Source: Ecdyonurus torrentis
Taxonomy: Eukaryota > Arthropoda > Insecta > Ephemeroptera > Heptageniidae
NCBI GenBank assembly: GCA_949318235.1
Contig: OX439136.1
Span: 28,389,067-28,453,066 of the forward strand
Length of the DNA stretch: 64,000 nt
Direction: 5' to 3'
The position numbers and the translations under genes are program-made. Positions within the stretch are counted from its first letter, which is position 1. Each line of letters starts with the position of its first letter. A model generated the notes under the pieces. That model was not told where the DNA came from, did not search any database, and was given only the letters and a program-made list of their open reading frames with translations. This document shows, in pieces, positions 1 through 18,744 of the stretch.

Positions 1-199
1 ATTAGATCAAAATTTTACGTTGAATCAAATATAAAGTATTATCAGATTTACAAAATTGTTTTATCTCAGTAATAAAAGTTCACTATTTAGAAAATATTTG
101 CATAAAACAAAATCTTATATACATTTGACTGCGGTAGCAAAGTGACTTATTATCTAATTAACAATTAGTAAAAACAATGCAAGTTAAAAAAAAAATTAC

Positions 200-438
200 T
201 TCAAAAACGAAATCCAGATCTTTGTTGTCTGCGGAAGTTAGAAGAGGAATCAGTTTGTAAAACTCTTTGACCGAACCTGGCCAGCCGTGCAACAGGAGGA
301 GGGGAATCACCTGCAAAAATAAATAATAATAAAAATCATCATCTAAATGATTATATAAAAATGATATGATTCGATGATTTCAGCTTACGGCTCAAAAAAT
401 GACAAATTAATGTTTGACAAAAAATAAAAATAAAAATT

Positions 439-469
<31 letters not shown>

Positions 470-950
470 CATTGAGTTTTTTTAAATCTTAAATTTTTAG
501 AGTTCAAATGGAAAGAAAAAAATTAGAACAACATGAAATGTAGTCAAATAAAAAAAATAATAATAATAAAAAAACATTTAAAAAAAATTCTTACCTCCAC
601 ATTTTTGGGTACATTTTGAGGTTTAACGTGGATAAAATGCAAATCAAGTCCCGAAATTTGAGTTTTAAATTGTGGAAGTGAATTTAAAATTTTCTCTCTT
701 TGACGCCAGTCGTAAGCGGGACTTTTCCAAAAGTCGACCACTTTCTTGAGCTGCTCCGAGTGAAAACCATACTCGAAGTTTGTGTCTTCTAAGCTGGGCT
801 GAACACGTAGGTCGAGAGACAGACGCTGTTTTAAATCATCTAGTACCTGAAACCATAGTCAGTATTTGTATAAGAAATTTAATCATTATACCTTTTTTTT
901 ATTGTTGTTCATTTTGTGCACAAATAGATTAGTGCAATTTCTGTCTCTTA

Positions 951-989
<39 letters not shown>

Positions 990-1436
990 TGCGTCCCAAA
1001 AACAAGAAACAATGTTTGTTTTTCTTTCTAATGCAATTGCTATTTGATTGTTATGTGTTTTATTAACGTCCAAACATCCTCCACAACTTTATTAATTAAA
1101 CACCCTGTACGCCATAAAAGCTTCAAAACAAAATTTAAGCCATGCATGCATGCTCTCTATACGTCTTTGTATATATACGTCATTATAATAATCATTGTTG
1201 ATAGAAAACAAGTACTAAAATATGCATGACACAGCTGAAATGTAAATAGAAGCACGCAAACTTAAATCGCTTAAAAAATAATAATAATAATAAATAAAAA
1301 AAAAAATTGCATATTTTATACTTCAGTTACGGAGTCCTAACTTAATTATAAACACTTTTGATTTATTATGAGTAGCTAAAATAATGCGCGCATTTTAGCA
1401 AATTATTACAAAAGCTAATTTAACTTAAAATATAGC

Positions 1437-1527
<91 letters not shown>

Positions 1528-1914
1528 AAAATAATAATAAATAAAAAACTGAAAACAACTTGAATTAACATAATTTAATAATTATTAATTATTATTTGTT
1601 AATAATTTTCTAATTTGCATTATTTTATAGCTATTCATGCAATAACTCGCAAAAGTATCTCAAATAAGTTAGGATTCGTAAATGAAGTACGCTTTAATTT
1701 TTAAGTGAAAAACAAAATAAAAAAAACTTACATTTTGCGGCACATTAATTTTGAATGGTACGATCTTCTCGTTGTCTGGTTTTGGCTTCCCTGGTCCCCA
1801 GTAATTGTTATCAGGTATATTTGGTACTGCAGGTACATGATATAAAACTTGGTAGATATTTCTAGCTAAGTATACAGCTAAAAGTGTAGCACATAATTTG
1901 AATAACAAGCCCAT
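200..1914 (-). CDS. Juvenile hormone/microsomal epoxide hydrolase, copy 1 (5' part only)
   Basis: Three coding exons are visible: 1732-1914 (ATG at 1914-1912), 595-846 and 200-310. All have GT/AG borders in phase 0. The rest of the gene lies left of the window. Enzymes of this family add water to epoxides (juvenile hormone in insects, xenobiotics in general) and sit in the ER by an N-terminal anchor. Seen here: a hydrophobic N-terminal segment, the family signature NYWGPGKPKPD, and the oxyanion-hole motif HGWPGS in exon 3. The catalytic Asp and His would be in the missing exons. Exon 1 has exactly the same length (183 nt) as exon 1 of the complete paralogue at 7598-14945, and exon borders match, so this is a tandem duplicate. 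An in-frame upstream ATG would add an Arg/Lys-rich leader; I prefer the ATG at 1914 because it aligns with the paralogue. The substrate is inferred. Confidence 0.9.
433..987. repeat. Homopolymer T and A runs flanking epoxide hydrolase exon 2
   Basis: A T run of about 30 nt (near 440-469) lies in intron 2 and an A run of about 32 nt (956-987) lies in intron 1. They are length-unstable tracts with no evident function. Confidence 0.9.
1315..1675. repeat. Hairpin MITE copy (AT-rich family), with (TA)n in its loop
   Basis: The arms carry CTTCAGTTACGGAGTCCTAA and, inverted, a TAAGTTAGGATTCGTAA-type end. The same arms occur at 61495-61740 and 62612-62990. In this copy the loop is expanded by a (TA)n tract at about 1436-1523. 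It sits in intron 1 of the copy-1 epoxide hydrolase gene. It has no coding potential. Confidence 0.7.
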
Positions 1915-2412
1915 TATTATTGCACAGCTGGAGCTAAAGTAAATTATAAATAAGTATAGAAATTTTAACACATCTCTCTCTCTCTTTCGTCTCTCTCGTC
2001 TCAAGGCTGTTAGACTGACAGAGAATTAACCTTGAAGTTTGGGCTTCACAATTTGGAAGATTATATTTTATATCTTATCTTCCTTGCTCACTGACTTTAA
2101 GCATATATACATAAATATCATTCTATAACATTTGTAAGAATTATAATGATGTACGGTCTTCGTATAACTTTTCCCTTCTGAATATTATTATTATTTTTTT
2201 TTTATCATTTCTATCTGTGGGCTATTGTAAATATGAAGTTTATTGCCCTGTAATTGTTATCATTGTTCAATGAAATTGAGTGCATGAAAATTTAATGATT
2301 TTTAAAACTATATAGCATCGATATTGCATGAATATAATAAAATTTATTTACAATTCAAGAAATTTAAGATTTCATGTTCTTATATATTTATTTAAAATGT
2401 TATTTAAAATGT

Positions 2413-2834
<422 letters not shown>

Positions 2835-3520
2835 GAGCTTTGTTTCATAATTTTTATAAATATAGCCATTCCCAATCATAGCATTGGAAAATACAAAATA
2901 ATATAATATATTTATAATAACACATAAAATCAAGTGTCTTTTATAATATATAAATAAAAATTCCATAAAAAAGGCATAATTTTTAGCATAAATTATTAAT
3001 TTTAGTGTTATTTTACGCTCTTAAATATGTCATAAAATTCATAAAGTAATTATAATATTTCAGACAATTTAATGCACGGACATGAAGCTGCAAAGCTAAA
3101 TAAATATTTACTCTATAATATCAACAAATAATAATAATTTTGGATCTTTTGTTATAAAGTTTTTCTGTGTTTGCTCTTGAAAAATTTGCCGAGTCACGGT
3201 GCATTATACAATTTTGTCAATACAATGGGGAAAAAAGTGATGCGTCACTTCTCTTGGTGAAAAATTTGTGATAATTAAGAATTGAGATTAAATTTAAATG
3301 TTGCGTGGTCATTGCCAAAATATACTAACAAAGTTGTCACTGTATGAATACAAAAATAATTTTCAAAGCAATTAATCAGGCAGTATAATTTGAAGTTGAT
3401 TTTTTTTTTTACATATGCGATAATAAAGCCTATGGTGATGATCTCACTTTTAAAATTTTTCAATAGTTCTCAATAGTTTTTGCTAAAATTATGAAGAAAA
3501 AAATCTCTATAATTAATATT

Positions 3521-3521
3521 T

Positions 3522-3613
<92 letters not shown>
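3521..3613. repeat. (TA)n microsatellite
   Basis: About 90 nt of alternating T and A. It is self-complementary and could extrude as a cruciform. No gene is adjacent. Confidence 0.95.
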
Positions 3614-3616
<3 letters not shown>

Positions 3617-5199
3617 TGTAGTAGGCTCTGATTGGTGCTATATCACCATCGTTAAAAATTATTAACTAATTAATCAATGGAAGTTACCGGTGAAACGTGG
3701 ACTACAATCACAACAGGTGGCGGTGGAAATAAAAAGCGCGATCTCCTTCTATTCTTTTATAGTATTGCGAAACTATCATCTTTTAGCTATTTTATAAAGA
3801 AAACTACAGCACATAGACCAACGAATTTTAAATGAGGGATACTAGACACACTTTCATGTGTTTACACCCTATTTTATTATTATTTTCGCTGGTAATATTA
3901 AAACAAGCATTTTCTAAAATAAATTTATATTTTATGACATTTAAAAAAAAATATTTTTTGTTTCTTTCTCTCTTGATAGTATAAAAGTTTCATAAATTAA
4001 TTTAATGGAGCTTATCGGTTTAGCGCGCGGGGAAAGCTAAGGGTACCCTAAAATTTAACATTACGCTTATGGGGAAAACTTTTTATTTTATTTTTAAGTA
4101 TATTATTTTTTTTTTGCGATTTTTGAGAAAACTACTCCACCGATTCCGGAGGTATTTAAATGAGAAATACTAGACGTACTTTTACGTGTTTTAAGACCTT
4201 TTTTTTTTTTTTTTAAACCGATAACCTTGATTCTGTCACATTTGCAATTCCAATGTACTAAATTGCTAAAACAATATTTTGAAGTAGGATATTTTGCTTT
4301 CTCTCTCACATAATTGCAAGATGTGCAGTCAGTAATCAAAACTTAACATATTTTCAGTATTAGCAGATATCACCTCTGGTGCACTGCAAAATAATTAAAA
4401 TCAATTTCATTACTCTGAAAATAGAAACAAGATGACATAATAAATCTATAAAAATATAAATAATGCTTTTTTTAGAAGAAATTTTTTTTGTTGCTATTAT
4501 TTAATATTATGAATATATAAATGAGGAAAAAACATTCCAGTTCGTACATAATACACTGGAGAATTAAATTATTATTAAAATAATGGAGAATAGTAGGCAG
4601 ACTGAAAATTACTAAAATTTGATCATTTCTACTTATTAATATTTTTGTTTACATTTATAGTGTGTATTTTAGTAGAGTAGTATTTTAATTGTGTTGTTGG
4701 ATTAAAAAAAAAAAAAAAAAAACTCATAAAAATATGCTGGAACATTAATCCAGTCTTTTTTTTTTTTTTTTTTTTTTTTTTAATGTAAGTATATGACTAT
4801 GTAATCCAGAGAGGATTCCCGCTGAAAAGTCCTGGTCAGCTGCAGACGTGTATTGCGGGTCAAAATTACATTGATCAAATGGGCAACAAAATATAACCTC
4901 CAGGATAAAATAAAATTAAAGGCAACAGAAAATTGAATAACGAAATTCTCTTTGGGTTACCTATCAATAGAAATACCTTAGCTATATTTAACAAAAATCA
5001 AGGTAATATAGAGACGTAATATATTTCATTATATCGTTAGATAAAGAAAAATGCATATTTGTTATTTTATTTGTAGCTGCAATTATTATTTTTTTCCTCC
5101 AGCACAGAGATTTCTTGATTACAAAACAAAAACTACAATTACTATAATAAGTACACATAACAATAATACTTAATACATAAATAACTATATCAATACAAA

Positions 5200-5745
5200 A
5201 AGTTACAAGACTACACACTGCTCAGTGATGTGCTTAAGTAAATCTCTTCAATATTGATTTGTATAGCTTCAGGATTACATTGAACTGGCTACTGAAGCTG
5301 CTAACTTGTATACAATTCAATATTGATTGATGTTAGCAGCTTCAGTAGCCAGTTCAATGTAATCAGCTCGTCACCAGGATTACATTGAACTGGCTACTGA
5401 AGCTGCTAACTTGTATACAAATCAATATTGATTGATGTTAGCAGCTTCAGTAGCCAGTTCAATGTAATCAGCTCGTCACCAGGATTACATTGAACTTTTG
5501 CTACTGAAGCTGCTAACTTGTATACAAATCAATCAAAGAAGAGATTTACTTGAGCACATCACAGTACAGTACAAGACTACACACTGCTCAGTGATGTGCT
5601 CAAGTAAATCTCTTCTTTGATTGATAATGTCATTACAATGACGACACTTATATAAGCATTATAACTAAACTGTGTGCCATGTGACACTTCCATCCAACTT
5701 CTACTGTGGTAAGAAAGGCCAGCGCTGCTAATTCTATCATTATTT
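5200..5745. repeat. Palindromic element copy with a tandemly repeated hairpin loop
   Basis: A 105-bp unit starts at 5271, 5376 and 5481 (last copy partial). Each unit is itself a hairpin with arms TGAACTGGCTACTGAAGCTG and its complement. The outer part (5535-5740) matches the right half of the palindromic element family at 37769-38266, including GAGATTTACTTGAGCACATC and the end segment near AACTTCTACTGTGGTAAG. The structure therefore looks like a copy of that family whose loop was replaced or expanded by a second hairpin. Confidence 0.75.
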
Positions 5746-6055
5746 TATTTTTATAGACAGCATAATTATTCTGTATTTATTTTTGTCTGAGTAATTTCTA
5801 ATTTAATGTTAAAACTTAAAACTACATTATGAAGGAACATTATTATATTAAAATTAACAAATGCAATATTTAGGAATTATTTTAAAAATTATTAAAATTT
5901 CTGTTAAAATAATACTTCAGTGGCTTTAAATTGTTAGTCAACAATGGCTTTATTAGCAGTGATCATCGTGTTATTAAACCTCAAGAAATCGCGATCTTAA
6001 TATTTTAATTCTTAACGAGCTGAGAGCAACCGCCGTTAGAAGTTACGTCACAGCT

Positions 6056-6131
6056 ACAACTTGCTCTCACGCTAGCTTGCAAAGATAAGCGTAACTCCAG
6101 CTGACGCCAAGCTAGCGTGAGAGCAAGTTGT
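6056..6131. repeat. Short perfect inverted repeat
   Basis: Two 24-bp arms (6056-6079 and 6108-6131), each containing CTTGCTCTCACGCTAGCTTG or its complement, flank a 28-bp loop. It could be a small MITE remnant or a rho-independent-like hairpin by chance; no gene adjoins it. Confidence 0.8.
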
Positions 6132-6699
6132 AAATAAATACAAATAAACCAGGAAAACTGCATAATTTTTCTATGCATCAAATTAAAGCTTAATTGTATT
6201 TAACATTTTATAAAATGTTAATGCTTAAAAATATAAAAAAATAAAATAATAAAATAAAATAAAAAATAATAATAATAAAAAAAAATGCTTAAAAATAAAA
6301 GCTTCTGTCACAAGACAACTAAAAAAATTAACTTAAAAAATAATAAAAAATAAAATAAAAAAGTCAGAATATGCGACATAAATAAACTAAAAAAAAAAAA
6401 AGGAGCACACTTAAATATTTCTTTCTCTCAAAAATGTTCAACATTTGAAAATAGTTGTATAAGATCAAGGTCTCCACAGTGTATTCATGACTTATTTTCA
6501 AATTTTCTCAACACTTCATGGACACCCTGTATCATTCCAATTGTGTATAGGGTGGTTCAGGGCTTAAAGTAGAAAAATTCTTTTACCTGAGCTATCGATG
6601 CTAAAAAAACTCAATATAGCTCCGGAGCTCCCATAAGCGCAATGTTAAATTGTCAACTTTTTACCGGAGCTCAGTTCTGGATAGCTCCGGCTTACTTTT

Positions 6700-6900
6700 A
6701 GCCCTGGTTGGTTGTATTCATGTTAAAGTCGACGCCATAAGTGAGTACTAAATAACATGGGCTAGTATAGGAAAATGACACATTTTGCCAGTTTAAAAAT
6801 ACTTAGCAATATTTTTGAGAGCATTGATGTTGTTAACAGATTGAATTACGTCTTCAAGTATGCGAGGAAAGTAGTAACAAAAAAATTAAGTGACTTTTCA
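6700..6900 (+). repeat. Dispersed repeat, inverted relative to 10470-10660
   Basis: Shared words include AGTGAGTACTAAATAACATG and TTTTGCCAGTTTAAAAATAC, which occur as reverse complements at 10470-10660 in an intron of the downstream epoxide hydrolase gene. A 68-codon frame inside it is not conserved in the other copy, so I treat it as non-coding. Confidence 0.65.
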
Positions 6901-7024
6901 AAGGAAATAATCAAAAAATCACGTTTGTGCTATTTTGAATGTTATTCCTTGCTACAGTATGGCGTCCAAATATATTGCTGAACTTTCATGCAAAATCTCT
7001 ATTGACTAATATGGTAATAACTGT

Positions 7025-7195
7025 TTTGAAGCTGACTTTAATGTAGTAGGTGACCGACTGATATCTGACAAACTGAACTGTCGTCAAATATAAAATTAAC
7101 ACAAAGTAAAGAAGAAATGTTACTTAAAAGTTTAGCTACGTCAAACATGTGAAAACATGATCAAATATTTAAGTTATTCCACTTTAAAGATAACA
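7025..7195. repeat. Dispersed repeat, inverted relative to 30130-30295
   Basis: The words GATATC, CACAAAGTAAAGAAGAAATG and TTACTTAAAA recur in reverse complement in the intergenic region after FAF2 (30130-30295). It is probably a non-autonomous transposon fragment. Confidence 0.6.
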
Positions 7196-7196
7196 T

Positions 7197-7307
7197 GAGT
7201 GTTGTTCGTAAACCCTGTTCTCTTGAACCAAAAAATGAGCATTCCATTTGAGTAACCAAAGTTGATCGTCATTTTAGGAGCAGAGAACAGGGTTTATGAA
7301 CAGTATT
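7197..7307. repeat. Mini-MITE (about 110 bp), copy 1
   Basis: Inverted ends of the form TGTTCGTAAACCCTGTTCTC / GAGAACAGGGTTTATGAACA flank about 60 bp. The same unit recurs near 20346-20545 (degenerate), 21842-21960, 22420-22535 and, inverted, 57870-57982. No coding potential, so mobilisation must be in trans. Confidence 0.8.
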
Positions 7308-7597
7308 ATGGAAATCTCAATTTTAGCGTCAAATTAGAAACTTGTTTAAAAATCAAATATTATTACACCTTTTTTCGAAACAAAAGAATAGAGGTGTATT
7401 TTAAATTTACTTAAATTTAATTTGAAAATTATAGTGTTTGATTTGGTATAAATAAATAATTTACAAATAATTATTGTGTAAATACAGTATAGTTCCTCTT
7501 TTCACGATTTCTCGGTCCAAGTCAGTCACCTTCTTCGTTATGGTCGACCTCAAAACAGCTGTTCTTTTATCAGTAAATAATGCAGTAAACGAGTATG

Positions 7598-14945
<7,348 letters not shown>

Positions 14946-15690
14946 TGTCTGTGAAAATAATACGCAATTAGTTCAATTATTTGTTTTTTACCTGATTTTT
15001 ACACACATAAAAAGTATAGTCGGGGTCGTCACGCCTCAATAATGACAAAAAGATTTTTGGTCATGCGTTTAGACGTTGTATTGAGACGCTCGTGTTTTTA
15101 TTTGTCTCTTTTTGATATTTAAGACTTTTCAACCATTATAATGCAGCACATATATACAAAATATTAACTTCTCATAATTAAAGAATGATTTATTACAAAA
15201 TTCTATTAAATAAACCCTTACCAAATGATCTTTGATGCAGTTTAACAATAAACGTGCACGGCAACGCAAAATTTGCTGACTTTTTTAAATTTCGCGCTTA
15301 AAAAATCAGCTATCAGATGTTATTTTCTAGCTTGATTCTTTTAAATTTAATTCTTAAATTAAACATGATATTAATTCAAAATTTATTTAATTTTTTGTTA
15401 ATTTGTATCAAATAAATGTTATCAATCACTAAAAGTAAAAATAAATAAAAATAAAAAAGAAACTTATTTGACTAGTACAGTGAAATGTGCGTAAATCAAG
15501 ACGCCATCTTGAATTTGTGACGTATTCGGTTCCTTCGTTCAAGGTTAGAACCATTGCGTAGTAAACAAATTTAATCTTATTGTTTTGGTTGGAAGATACT
15601 TCAAAATCTATAAAAGGGATATAATTATGAAGGTATTTAATTATGATTTCTTATTAATTAATAAACTTTTAATTGTTAGTTGAATTAAGG

Positions 15691-16059
15691 AAATGTTGAA
15701 AGCAAAATGTGGCAGCGATGTTGATCTTGAACTTCCAAAATTGATTTTTGAAGGATATAGAATGAATAATTTAGATGACGTCACTGAGCAGTTAGTACCA
15801 TTTACTTAACGTTAGATGCGCAAGACAGATGACAAATCGTAATTGTAAAGTAAACTTATTGCACATGGTAGAACTGCGCGGGGACATGGAGATTATTATT
15901 TTTTTAAAATAATGGATTTTTTACGTTTTTCCTCATTTTATATGGCGCAAATGGTAAAGATAGTAAAATAAAATTGATTCTTCAGTTTGACAGCCGTAAT
16001 TTTAATTCTGCCGAGAAGCTTTTGCGTTCCCATGACACGGAAAATATTGATGCATACCG
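15691..16059 (+). other. Possible unannotated coding segments
   Basis: 15691-15807 is a 38-codon ATG frame rich in Leu/Asp/Glu. 15986-16059 is bounded by TTGATTCTTCAG (acceptor-like) and CCGGTAAGT (donor-like) and is open for 24 codons. Neither is recognised. They could be the start of an unknown gene, untranslated exons or chance. Confidence 0.2.
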
Positions 16060-17829
16060 GTAAGTACATATGTATGTTTGTTGTGATGACTGCTGTGCTG
16101 TGTGTAAACACGATTGTAAATAATATTTCACTTAAAATTTAGCTCTTCTTGTTTGCCCCATGTAAATTTAGTGTGTGTTTGTAAAAATTAAAATCACAAT
16201 CGTGTGGCAGCAAGCAGCATGAGCATTTACCGGTATGTGTGCATGGGTATATTATGGTATGTATTATGTATGTAGATTTTTATATGTACATATTATGTAC
16301 TATATACCTATATGTAGCATACATTGCAATATGATCCTTTTTTTTTTTTTATATATAGTAATAAATTGTATATACATATGTACAACAGGGTATTCTAACA
16401 TGTCGTAGAAGAGGAGGCAGATCAACGCAGATCTATCGAGGCTCCTACGCAATGAGACGTCAGAGCAACATTTGAAGCCTTATGGCAGGTACACCAAATA
16501 ATTTAATACAGCAGAACTCAAATGTTCAATGAGATTAGAGTGGCGACTTGTACTGGTAAAATAATCAATTAATTTGAAAACATTGTATTGAAATGTATAA
16601 TATATATGAGCATTATTACAGTAATAATTTTGGCATATTGTTATTATTTTTGCAATTCATATACCCATAAAATCCATATGGATATCCAAATCATATCCAT
16701 ATAGTGCCTTGTATTTGTAATTGCTAAATTTTTATCTTTATAATATGCTACAGGTTGCCTTTTTCGTTGAATCACACCGCCCATGCATTTGGACTCTGCG
16801 GAAGCACTGCAACGTACGTGAAGCCATTTTTGCTTCTATCACTATGTTGAAGGTAAAAATACCTGCCGACTGTAGATTTTACACAAGATGTGTATCTTGT
16901 TTTATGTAATTTACTTATATAAAGGATAATTAATTTGTTTGTTAATTACTATTTTTAGAATTTACAAAAAAAAAAAAAATAATAATTAAATAAAAAAAAA
17001 AAAATAAAAAGATTTGCTGCTCTTTGAAATCATTTACCTTCAGTCATATTTAAGTGTAACGTAACTTAATATTTGCATATCTATGATGATCTATTGAGTA
17101 TCGAATGCATTTATATAAATATTTGTAAAAAGCTAAACAACGACAAGCTGTGAGCTTGAAGTTTGTGTAAACATACACCTTACACAATAAGGCAAGAGTG
17201 TGGTATAAGCACTTTATAAGGTTCTCGTAGTTTCAAGCAACTAACGTGTGTTCCGAAAGTTGTGATGTGTATATGAATATAAATTGTATTTATATTATGC
17301 AATATTTGGGGGATCCGAAGGGGATGCATGTATGTTATAATTATAAAATAGATATATAGATAATACTTTTTGTTCTCTGCAGGGAAACTGAATGAGGGTG
17401 ATCCGCAGCCGTCTTTTATGTTCGAGATAAGCTTCCGTCCAAGCCCAAGACGTTAAAGTTATATAAATAAAAAAAAATGGCAGGAAAAAAATCCTATCTC
17501 TTTGATTTCTGTTCTCAATTGTATTTTTTATTATCGCAAATGGCTCAGTATAACTTTTGTACAAATTTAATAAAGTATAATCATTAAAAAAATCCTACTT
17601 TTTTTTATCAGTTATAATATGAAATGTTGTGATGGGTAAAAATTTAAAAAGTCTTTATACTTGCTCAGTCAAGTAATCAAGTTAGTCATTTCAAATTAAA
17701 GCGGGCGTAATAATTTTTCATAAGTTGGTACTTAATGGTGCCTAAAATTCAAGTTGTCCCCAAGTTTAGGAATGAACATTTCGCAGTTGGTACACAGATC
17801 ATTTAGTGATGAAAACTTAAGAACAGGAT

Positions 17830-18036
17830 ATGAGCAAGAAGCCTGGATCACAGGCGAAAAGCGAAGCATTGCAAGATACAAACCTTACACAGCTTGAAAA
17901 TTTTTATGATGGCGGACAAGAAGTGCGTAAAAATCTGAAGATATTTTGTTTTACAAGAAAAACTAAAGAAACTTTTATCATTTGTAACTCTTTGAAGTTA
18001 ATGCATAGTAAATATTTAAGATATATATGTAATTAA
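17830..18036 (+). CDS. 68-codon ORF immediately upstream of FAF2
   Basis: The frame begins with MSKKPGSQAKSEALQ, is Lys/Gln-rich at first, and stops 6 nt before the FAF2 ATG. If the transcript starts upstream of 17830, this would be an upstream ORF able to reduce FAF2 translation. If transcription starts inside it, the frame is meaningless. No homologue recognised. Confidence 0.25.
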   Translation: MSKKPGSQAKSEALQDTNLTQLENFYDGGQEVRKNLKIFCFTRKTKETFIICNSLKLMHSKYLRYICN

Positions 18037-18042
18037 TTGAAA

Positions 18043-18700
18043 ATGTCTGAAATGGATGCTTTAAATGCAAATGAAATGGAAAAATTGCTACAATTTCAGG
18101 TGAGTGACACAGCAATGTTTTTTTTTTTCTTGAGAACGTAAGTGCCTACATATTTTGCAAACGCATTTATTACGTATTTATATATTAATTTTAATTTAAT
18201 TTCAGGATTTAACTGGAATTGAAGATATCAATGAATGTAAAGAAACATTACAACGTCACGCATGGGATTTAGAAGTTGCCGTACAAGATACATTAAATGC
18301 CAGAGAAGGACGTCCATCTGTTTTCAATCAAGAACCTCACAGAATAAACAATGAAATTAATGAAATTGTGCCACAAAGAGAAAACTTTATTCCAGCTAGA
18401 GCACCTAATCAAAGTTTACTTAGTTATGTTATTTCAATTGTGTATAATGTTGTTACACAAACAGTTTGGTCGTTCTTTTCAATTTTTGCAAGATTCATCA
18501 GGCCGGATAACAGAAGTAAGTAATGATGCCCCTCGATCTTCTTTTTTAAAATTATCAGTTATGTACACAATAACATTATGTTATATATATATATGTACAT
18601 CATAGTATATATATACAGTACATACATATAATGTGCATACTTCTGTCAATGCAGGGTTAACAGTGGGTTAATTACATACGCATGACCTATGTGCGTAAAT

Positions 18701-18744
<44 letters not shown>

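Larger units (their letters stand above)
14946..18042. other. Divergent intergenic region between epoxide hydrolase copy 2 and FAF2
   Basis: About 3.1 kb that must contain both promoters. I recognise no clear TATA-box promoter. It holds a 38-codon ORF (15691-15807), a 74-nt exon-like segment (15986-16059) and A-rich runs near 16965-17010; 17830-18036 is a 68-codon frame ending 6 nt before the FAF2 ATG. The rest (16100-17800) shows nothing I can name. Confidence 0.6.
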
